Below are positions 46,506 through 64,000 of a stretch of 64,000 nt of DNA, piece after piece (position 1 is the first letter of the stretch; each line of letters begins with the position of its first letter). A program made the translations under genes and the position numbers. The stretch is from the NCBI GenBank assembly GCA_949825025.1, contig OX463778.1, positions 2,308,501 to 2,372,500 on the forward strand. The letters are read 5' to 3'. The stretch is from Siphlonurus alternatus (Eukaryota; Arthropoda; Insecta; Ephemeroptera; Siphlonuridae). The notes under the pieces are model-generated. The model saw nothing but the letters and a program-made list of their open reading frames with translations, was not told the DNA's origin and made no database searches.

Positions 46506-47622
46506 AATATTTTTAGTAAAAATAATAAATATGGAATTTTAAACCACAAAATTTCTATCAAACATATAATTTTGCATAATATATTATAAATTAATTTAAG
46601 CTCTGCGCATAAATATTAATTACAAGAAAATAAATTCACACCGTGTGTACTAAAGAGAAAATGTCAAGTGGAAACAAAAATAAATCTTTAGTTAGTTAAT
46701 TGTTTCATGCGGCATAAATTTATAATTATAATTCTTGTATTAAAAGTTAATTGCCTTTTATTATCATTTAAATTCTAATCAATATTAAGGGTATTAAGGT
46801 AACGCCACCAATGTTAAAAAAAAATCCCTCACACAAAAATTATGAAAAAAATTTAAAATGTTCTCCTCTAGAGCTACACCCCCTATCAGTAGCTAAAATA
46901 TCAGGTACACAAATTCGAGCTAGTTTTTAAGTTATGAATTTGTATACCTGATATTTTGGTAAGCGGACCAAATACCCCCGGACGAAATACCCCCGGACCA
47001 AATATCCCCGCCCGGACCGGACGAAATACCCCCGGACGAAATACTCCCGGACGAAATATCCCCGGACGAAATACTCCCGGACGAAATACCCCCGGACGAA
47101 ATACCCCCTTGTAAGTGGAGAGGGGCGGGTGACCGACGTGGAAGGGGAAGTTGACTTTATTTATAAAGTCGGTTTTTCTGACGCGCGTCGTATTAAAGAA
47201 GGAAGTTACATTAGTAACGTTAGGCCAATACGTTATGCATTTATTTATCATATCATTCATATCGAATTAAAATTAATGTGTAATAAATTTTGATACGATA
47301 CATTTTATGCATGTTAATTATTAGTGTTTATTGCATTTTTTTTTAGATTTTTTTTTAACTAAAAATTTTCAAAATCATCCCTATAATATAATTTTTTAAC
47401 TTAAAAAAAAAATAAGTAAATTTTTTTAGTGTAATTTTTTAATTCTGATTCGATCGGTATAGGTCTAAAAATGCAATATTTTTTATTGTTTTCATGGTTC
47501 CCCGGTGCTATAGGTGCCGTGAACACTTAACGTAGAGCATGTGTACCCTTCCTGAAGAAACTTAATTTTCTTGTTGTTCTATTTATTTCCTTATTTATTC
47601 CTTCCTTTTCTATTTATATATA

Positions 47623-48307
47623 TATATATATGTTGGCACCAAAGCCCGAATTCAATGCGTACATCTGTAGGTGTGTGCCCCTAGCGATTTGAGCAAAGCC
47701 CGAAATTAACAAATATTTTGGGCTTTGCTCATATAAATTTGAACATTTCTAGAAGTGCTCAAATCGAAAAAAGGCAAACCCCGACGTGAAGTTTCATTTC
47801 GGGGTTTGCTCATTTAAATTTGATCATTTCTAGAAGTGCTCAACTCGAAAAATACAAACCCTGTCGAGAAGCTTTATTTTGGGCTTTGCTCACTGTTTTG
47901 ATCATTTCTAGAAGTGCTCAAAGCAAAGTGAAAAAAAATAATTGGAAATTGTGCCGTATTATAGTAATAATTTGTAATAAATAATTAAAACAATAAAATA
48001 TTGTGAATTTAATAATATTTTAATTACATCACTTTTTTAATTGAGTAACAAAAATACAAATTTAGCATTATATGTATAGCGTGTATATTATTTTTTTATT
48101 AAAATATTTATTTCTGTTTTATTCAAGTCATACTGAAAAATACGATTTTGTCACACTTTTTATATTAATTAATATAATTGTTAGTTAATTTAAATAAATT
48201 TTTACAGCTGATATATTATAAATTCATTTTAACTTAATTTACAGAACTTGGTAAGAAGCAAAGAGCTCCTCAAGATAGCATCAAACCTACTAATTTAAAA
48301 TAAATAA

Positions 48308-48391
<84 letters not shown>

Positions 48392-49670
48392 ATTATTAAA
48401 CTTGATTATTACCTGATCGTATTATTACCTGAACTTGACTTATTTTTGCAGGGATTACTATCATGGCATTTTAAATTTCATCTAAATTTTTTCTTAATTT
48501 GCACAACATATTTTAAATTGAATACTTGTATTTTTAATTTGGATAATAATATTTAGTCTCATAAAAAGTAATAATATAATTTAATTGGAACATTTTGTTT
48601 GTGTTATATAAATTTTAAAGCGACAATTTTAATAATAATGTGAAATTAAATTAAAACTTTTGTTTGCAAAAAAAGTAATTCTTGCCATAGAATCTTGCCA
48701 TTTTTGTTAAATTCTTTAATTAAATTATTTTGTTATTGCCTTTTTTTTTTCCTTAATATTAATTGATTAAATATGCTTGAATAAATTGTTTTAGCTTGAA
48801 ATTTAATTACTATGTATTTTATGAATCGGCCGCTAAGATTATGTTAATAATTTTGGCTGGACATTAATGTATAAACTATTTATGAAGTAAAAAAAAAAAA
48901 AAAACTGACAACCTTTCTTGCAGTTGCAAAACACAAAACCTGGCTTTGAATTTGCTAATGCTGCTGCTGATCTGGGACACTCTTTTCTTTGTCATGTGTG
49001 GTACGTCGTCTGAACTTAGAAATTGTTCATCTGCAACCTGAAATTCATTGCTAGAGTATAATTGTAATCATACCCTTTAATTATAAAAAAATGATAATAA
49101 TAAAAAAATTAAAAGTGTCTCTCATTGTCAGTGTGAAAAAATCGTATTTTTTCAATATGACTTGAATAATACAGAAAGAAATGTTTTAATAAAACAAATA
49201 CTATACACGCTACTGATGTTAAATTTGTATTTTTATCAATAAATTAAAAAAGTGATATAATTAAAATTGTATTAAATTTACATTATTTTATTATTTATTG
49301 CTATAATACGGCACAATTTCCAATTATTATTTTTATTTTGCTCTGAGCACTTCTAGCAATGATCAAAACTGTGAGCAAAGCCCGAAATAAAAATTATTGT
49401 CGGGGTTGCTTTTTTCGAGTTGGGCACTTTTAGAACGAGCAAATTTAAATGAGCAAACCCCGAAATAAAACTTCTCGTCGGGGTTCGCTTTTACCGATTT
49501 GAGCACTTCTAGAAATGATCAAATTTAAATGAGCAAAGCCCGATATAAAACTCCTCGTCGGGGATTGCTTTTTTCGATTTGAGCACTTCTAGAAATGTTC
49601 AAATTTAAATAAGCAAAGCCCGAAGTATTTGTTAATTTCGGGCTTTGCTCAAATCGCTAGTGGCACATCT
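47623..49670. mobile_element. Innermost element with ~80-bp CTAG hairpin units (right end truncated)
   Basis: The left end TATATATATGTTGGCACCAAAGCCCGAATTC resembles the 44841 element. CTAG cores at 47681, 47749, 47830 and 47908 alternate with GAGCAAAGCCCGAAAT hairpins. The right arm (49335-49665) mirrors them, but the sequence departs from the expected terminus after GCTAGTGGCACATCTAGG. The centre is AT-rich with an (AAAT)n run. Confidence 0.85.
48303..48390. repeat. (AAAT)n microsatellite
   Basis: About 20 perfect AAAT/AAATA-register units in the centre of the innermost nested element. Confidence 0.9.
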
Positions 49671-50281
49671 AGGTTTAAAAACCTAAAATCGTTTAATCAA
49701 CTTCAAAATCTTGCTGCAAAACGCTGTGACAATTGCCGCACAATCAAAGTAAGCATAGCATATACAAAAATCGTTTGTTTGCGGCACAATTTTGAGTATG
49801 TTTTGGTATAATTAAATTAAAGACGCAATTTGAGATCTTGATACGGTACTAACTATAAATATACTTTGAATTTTATATGTGATATATATTTGTTGTGAAA
49901 AATGGCATTACTATAACTTCCTTCTTTAATACGACGCGCGTGACGTCAGACAAACGACATAAAAACAGACTTTATAAATAAAGTCGACTTCCCCTCTATA
50001 TCCCGTGTTGGTCGCCCGCCCCTTTCCACTTACAAGGGGGTATTTCGTCCGGGGGTATTTCGTCCGGGAGTATTTCGTCCGGGGATATTTCGTCCGGGGG
50101 TATTTCGTCCGGTCCGGGCGGGGATATTTGGTCCGGGGGTATTTCGTCCGGGGGTATTTGGTCCGGGATTCAAGATATTTTAGCTACTGATAGGGGGTGT
50201 AGAGGAGAACATTTTAAATTTTTTTCAGAATTTTTGTGTGAGGGATTTTTTTTAACATTGGTGGCGTTACCTCACCCTTAA

Positions 50282-51702
50282 TTGCTAATATTGCTATACT
50301 TTATTTATCATAGACATTTTAATATTTAACACATTTAACACATCACGAAATTATAAAAAAGAGTAAACATAATTGCTTTAATTATTTTCCTTTTTCTGCT
50401 GTGGGTCCACAACGCGGATAGAATTAAAATAATATATTAATTATATATAAGTTTATTATTGATTTGATGTTCTTTAAAAAAATCACAATTTAAAATTTTA
50501 AACTCCTACGATCGGTGCAAACCTGCAATGTATAGTATTTTTATTAATATTTTTTTATATTTATACATTAATTATTAGCTGTATTATAATATGCCTATAT
50601 AAAATATAAATTTTTATTGCATGTATATTATGTAAATAATATATATTTATTATGTATTAAATAGTATGCTTTTTATTAGATATTGTATGATGCGTGACTG
50701 ATGTATAATACGTTGTGGAGCTTATGAAACTTATTCTACCTCGAAAATTCTCTTGACAAGGAAAAGATGTAAAGAATTATAGATGGGTGGACTATAATAC
50801 TGGTAATAAAAACTACAGGAAATTTTGTCCAAAATGAGATATGCAAAGGTCACACAAACGATATCGTCTAATATTAATATTATTTAATAACAAAACATAT
50901 TATAGCCATTAAAGAATTCTTCATGATTATAGCATTAACATCTCTGCCATGAAAACATTAAAAATGTAATATACGCATGTTAAAAAAAAAAAACGCAAAA
51001 TATTTTTTGAACAAATATTTATATTTTTTTTGTTAAAAGAAGTGCGCGCATCTTATATATATCTATAACTTTTTGTAAAATAAAATAAATATTTTTTACA
51101 TTTTTTAATTATATACATTATGTATATTATAGTTAAAAATAAATATGAAATTAAACCGTTTTCATATTATACTGCTTGAAAAATTAATCTTATTATAACA
51201 TTGCGGTTAATTGGACACCTCTTCGTGTGAATATAAAACAATATAGTTTATTATTATAAACATAATAATAAAACACATGATGACTTGAGACTTCCGGGTC
51301 TTAAAAACCTGATTTTTTTGCCCTTAATTTCTCTTCAGCATTTTATTTTTTATGGCTTACATTGCAGACACCTGTCCCACCATTTATTGGAAATGAGTAT
51401 AATTATATATGCCACATGACAGAGTTATAGAATCTTAGAACACTTATGACCATGAGCGTTCGGGAAAAATGTACAAAACATTATTTTACCGATGAAAATG
51501 GAGTTTATTTGACGATATTAACGAAGAAATTTATGACAATTATCTTGGTCTTTGTTCAAATTAAGTTGAGACTACCTCTAAATCTAACACTCGTGGAGAC
51601 AAACTGGTTTCCCGCATCCTCGCTGCGATAACGGCTATAGCTCGATCGCGCGGCTCGGGCAGCGCACCACGCACTTGGCACTCGTCAAGTCATATCGGCG
51701 CG
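50282..51702. other. AT-rich DNA leading into the Ig-TIR receptor promoter
   Basis: No recognisable feature until about 51620, where composition becomes GC-rich (CGATCGCGCGGCTCGGG...), the probable promoter and 5' UTR of the receptor gene. No TATA box is evident. Confidence 0.5.
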
Positions 51703-60530
<8,828 letters not shown>

Positions 60531-61884
60531 TCTTTGCCCGCATTAACGGATAACACTTTTGTAAAGTGATGGCGCGGGGTACCTCACTTCACTTGGCTAT
60601 AACATTGACAGCCGGCTCGATCATGAATTTTCGAGTGCGTTCCTCCTTGATAAGAAAGCAGCAAGCTGTGACCTCTTGGTACCACATTTGGGGGAGAGGT
60701 TGGGCAGATCCATTGTTAAATGCATAGCTGAAGACGCTGGCCGAAGCTTCAGGTGTTGGAGGGACTGGGAAGGGGGAGGGGGGGTTGTAGTTGGCGCTGT
60801 GTTATATGACGTAAGCCTAGCAGCCAATCACAACGGAGGTATTTCCGGGGTTGGAGGTACCCTTTTATTGGTTCTCCAAATCACTAATTGGTGACCTTGA
60901 CCTCCTTGCCTATCCATGACGATGTAGTTTATAATCATACCACTTTGTGTTCTTTTTTGTATCGACTGTTTGGAGTATTTTGGCTTTTGTAAATAGAATT
61001 AACAGCACACCAAAAAGTCCCAAATGTAATATAATATTCTAAAAAGGTGCACATGCACCTTGTTCGAATATAATTAATTTTTAATTGACATTTAACATGG
61101 AATTACGTTTAAATGAGAATTTAATTGTTAATTCATTAATGAATATTTTATAAAATTACACGTAAAAATGTGTGTAAGCATTAAAAATTTAAATTTGAAA
61201 TTTCTCACTAAAAAAAAAATATGTATTTATATTTTTTTATATTATGTATGAGACGTGTTATAATGATCAGTTCGAATAAAGAGGATTATATAATTATATC
61301 ATATTATGATGTAATTATATTTTTTAGAAATAAAAAGAAAGTGAAGAGTCAATTAAACGAACTTGAAAAACAAACAATAAACGAGAAAATAAATTTACAA
61401 AATATTTTGGCTCGAGGCTTCGGAAACTCATCTATATTAATTATGATTATAAGGACATGCTCGTTTCACAACATTTTACTGTATAAGTAAATATTTTCGT
61501 TCCTTAAACGTGATAATTGGTAACTCTCATTTTGCTTTCTCTGCTGGTACAAAGACTGGACTGACCAGATTTAAGTGGACCTACTTGTTTTAATTTGTTG
61601 TCGCCAGACATTGTGTGTGTGGTCACCAAAATTTGTTCATCGTGAGCATTTTAATCAAACAAATTTACGAAACTACCTCATCAGGTGAATAGTCTACATA
61701 TGTTTGCTGGTTTGCTCAATATAATGTTATAGACTCTTGCAGTAATTATAATTCTTAAAATTAATAAACATAATATTTATTAGCAGTTTATATGTTTATT
61801 TATTAGCACGATTGGAATCATCTTTAATTGCCAAATAAAACTAAAATTATTTGTTAAAACAATAATCGCTTTATTGAGGTACAC
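60531..61884. other. Ig-TIR 3' UTR and AT-rich flank
   Basis: GC-richer sequence to about 60900 is probably 3' UTR. The first AATAAA after the stop is at 61275-61280. Nothing else was recognised. Confidence 0.45.
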
Positions 61885-62064
61885 CTCTGGACAGCACGAA
61901 CGTTACTCCTGCCTCATTTTTTTGGCGCTGTGTCGATTTAAGATACGAAGATCTGCAGATTTGCACAATGCAGTCTAGCCAATCGAAAGAAGTTAAAAAC
62001 ATCACGTGATCACAAACCACGTGATCACACAAACAAGGCAGAGGTAAATTCGTGTTGTCCAGAG
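61885..62064. mobile_element. 180-bp MITE with CTCTGGACAGCACGAA ends
   Basis: The left CTCTGGACAGCACGAACGTTAC and the reverse complement of the right (CTCTGGACAACACGAATTTAC) align, as do CCTGCCT / AGGCAG. The interior has the tandem motif CACGTGATCACA twice (about 62004-62031). Confidence 0.75.
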
Positions 62065-63217
62065 ATGATCTTAATCGTTAAATTGATTGTTATTTGTCTA
62101 TTACATGACAACAACATGAGTATGCATAAATAATGATCATACAAATATGTTATTTTCTTTTTCCTAAGTGAAGAGAGTATATAAAAAATTATTCATTGCA
62201 TGCGTAACTTTTATGTGAATATGTGATTTTTTCCGACATTTATAATGAACGCAGTATTTTAATTAATCACAATTATCAGTTTATTGGTTTAATTATTCTA
62301 ATATACACTGCATGCTATTAATTAAAATTATTGCTATATAATAAATTATAAATGTATTGAGTATAACTGTAATTAAATAACAATAATTATTTCTTATATA
62401 AAAGATATGACAGCAACTTTAATAATTTTATTTAATTGTTATAATATATTATATAATTATTATATGTGTAGTTTTAACTTGTCAATTTAATTTTATAACA
62501 TATGTTTGAATAAATTATGCTAAAGTATAATGAATAAAATTATTTTTATTGTATTACAAAACCCTACCACATAAAGAATTATGATATTTTATGATTACTA
62601 TATACATTGTACTCAACAATAAACTCATAATAAACATAATTAATGAACACTATAATGAACTCTTAACAATTAAGTTGATAACACTATGAAATTATCAACT
62701 AACATGAAGCAGGAAGGAAGTATTGTTATCTGAGACGCTGTGAGAAGGTTAAATTTCAACCTTGAATTCGCAGAGATTTATTTGAGTGCCAAATTAACAA
62801 AGCGAAGCGAGCATTAAGGCTCATTTTCCCATACTAAATCATTTGATGCACGCACGCACGGTCAAGGTTGGGGAAAGTGCACTAGACATGTTTCTTATTC
62901 CAATTATGATACATCTCGACGAGTTTTATTTAATTTATACTTTCTAACTTTATTTATTGATCCAGTCAGGGCCAGGGTTGCGCGCATTGCTTTTCTATTT
63001 TCAGACAAGAATGTTGATTATTTTATTGCTGATTAAATAAATTCTTAATAATATATGAAAGTAACAAATATTTTGGTTATGCTCTTATTAGTCTTATAAA
63101 AAAAATTATTATGATAGTCAATAAAAAGTGTTTAATAATTTTTATTTTTGTTTATTTATTGAATTGTTTGAAATCCACTGTCCAAAGAATTATTAGAATG
63201 ATTTTGTTAAAAGATAT
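62065..63217. other. AT-rich intergenic DNA, nothing recognised
   Basis: No frame with family features, no RNA gene and no clear inverted repeat seen. Confidence 0.5.
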
Positions 63218-63340
63218 TAGGCCTGTTCGTAAACCCTGCTCGGTGTACACTTTCTACACCCAATCGACCTTATATCCCATGTACATAAGGTCGATTGGGT
63301 GTAGAAAGTGTACACCGAGCAGGGTTTACGAACAGGCCTA
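63218..63340. mobile_element. 123-bp perfect hairpin MITE (56-bp arms)
   Basis: The arms starting TAGGCCTGTTCGTAAACCCT are perfectly complementary for 56 bp around an 11-bp loop. TA-bounded ends fit a Tc1/mariner-type MITE. Confidence 0.88.
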
Positions 63341-64000
63341 TTGTGTATAAAATTTGCTCATCAGTGGCCAGGGTAATGATTTTATTTCTATCTGTTGGCG
63401 TGCAAAATTTTTTAGCGTTTTTTTTTTGGCAAACAGTATTTTAGACCATACATAATGAAGCCACTAACAATTACGGACACCGCGTGTTCTTGATTTTTTT
63501 TTGTTTTTTTACTTTGTGTAATATGCCTCGATTGATATATATATATATAATTATATATTGTATATTGCTAATTTATTTCAAGCTTTTACGAAACCTCTAA
63601 TGAATGAATGAATGAAGGTGACACATGTTTCATCATATATGAAGTAAAATATTGTATATATTGTCATTTTAAAACAATTTCCCTTTACGGCTACTTGCTA
63701 AACATTTTCAATTTTTCATGTATGACATCATGTTGGGTTGCAAACAGGATTTTATTAAAGACTTCTAAAAAGAATGAACAGTACACAACTTGAAGTACCA
63801 CATGATAATTACAATGAGGAAAAAAACAAACATGAGATATTGTCAGAAAATCAAAGAATTACGTCACTCATAGTTTTTTTTTTAAAGAATTATTACGCAT
63901 ATTCCACATGCAAGACCTGTTATGAACAAAAGACTATATTTATATTGAATGCTGCATGCATATACGTTTTTTTGATAGTATAAAATTATTGCTGTAAGAC
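63341..64000. other. AT-rich window end, nothing recognised
   Basis: Short TA run near 63535-63555. No supported gene. Confidence 0.5.

Larger units (their letters stand above)
46960..50170. mobile_element. Nested element with 15-bp GGGGGTATTTCGTCC minisatellite ends
   Basis: The left end (46960-47108) and right end (50034-50166) carry ~9 and ~8 inverted units of GGACGAAATACCCCC. Inside them are unique inverted arms (ACTTTATTTATAAAGTCG, GACGCGCGTCGTATTAAAGAAG) to about 47212 and from 49912. In one frame the minisatellite reads as a repeating GVFRP peptide, which I do not regard as coding. Confidence 0.85.
46785..50281. mobile_element. 3.5-kb outer foldback (TTAAGGGT...ACGCCACCAATG family, copy 3) carrying two nested elements
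   Basis: The outer ends match the 355-bp copies at 39059 and 42594 (AACGCCACCAATGTT, TATCAGTAGCTAAAATATCAG), but its centre is replaced by the element at about 46960-50170, itself holding another at 47623-49670. Confidence 0.85.

Noticed and set aside
46901..50190. Frames encoding repeating GVFRPG / GYFVR peptides
   Set aside because: They are translations of the 15-bp minisatellite at the ends of a nested element; no start context, splice structure or conservation.

Overview
The window is AT-rich, intron-bearing animal DNA. Coding exons are clearly more GC-rich than the introns and intergenic DNA around them, splice sites are standard GT-AG (often GTGAGT), and foldback transposons fill much of the rest. 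No lineage marker is decisive. Gene content and style suggest an invertebrate, most likely an arthropod (possibly a crustacean); this is inference.

Five protein genes can be supported. (1) 1-2572 (+): the 3' part of a gene for an acidic, serine-rich protein ending in a BAG-type domain. (2) 6994-8477 (+): a two-exon gene for a small secreted peptide with six cysteines in its mature part, behind a TATA box. (3) 27685-10285 (-): a complete 20-coding-exon SMC4 gene (condensin ATPase), 1,538 aa, with an unusual ~250-residue phosphosite-rich C-terminal tail. (4) 28675-39003 (+): a complete 13-exon RRP1/NNP-1 (ribosome biogenesis) gene, divergent from SMC4 across about 1 kb that holds an E2F-like site and a CRE. 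(5) 51703-60530 (+): a complete 9-exon gene for a two-Ig, one-TM, TIR receptor, that is, an IL-1-receptor-like architecture that Drosophila lacks.

The rest is mostly transposon debris. I found about 25 inverted-repeat elements. They fall into families: TTAAGG(G)TA-ended foldbacks; elements with a TTATTGAAAGTC / GTGACGTCAC core; elements with AAATTC(T/C)ATCTCAAATAG arms; hAT-type elements with exact 8-bp target duplications (three cases); GGATGC-array hAT elements; 5S-rRNA-derived SINEs; and two striking elements whose arms are ~80-bp tandem CTAG-cored hairpin units. SMC4 intron 2 holds a four-layer nest of insertions. 46785-50281 is a three-layer nested foldback. 44841-46505 is a palindrome with ~700-bp arms that stay in register throughout.

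How the genes relate: SMC4 and RRP1 are both proliferation genes sharing an intergenic promoter region, which fits co-regulation. The peptide, BAG and Ig-TIR genes are unlinked neighbours as far as the sequence shows. No tRNA, rRNA gene, CRISPR array or prokaryotic feature was seen. Exon boundaries were set by hand from reading frame, splice consensus and protein-family conservation; all intron phases in the four complete gene models are consistent.
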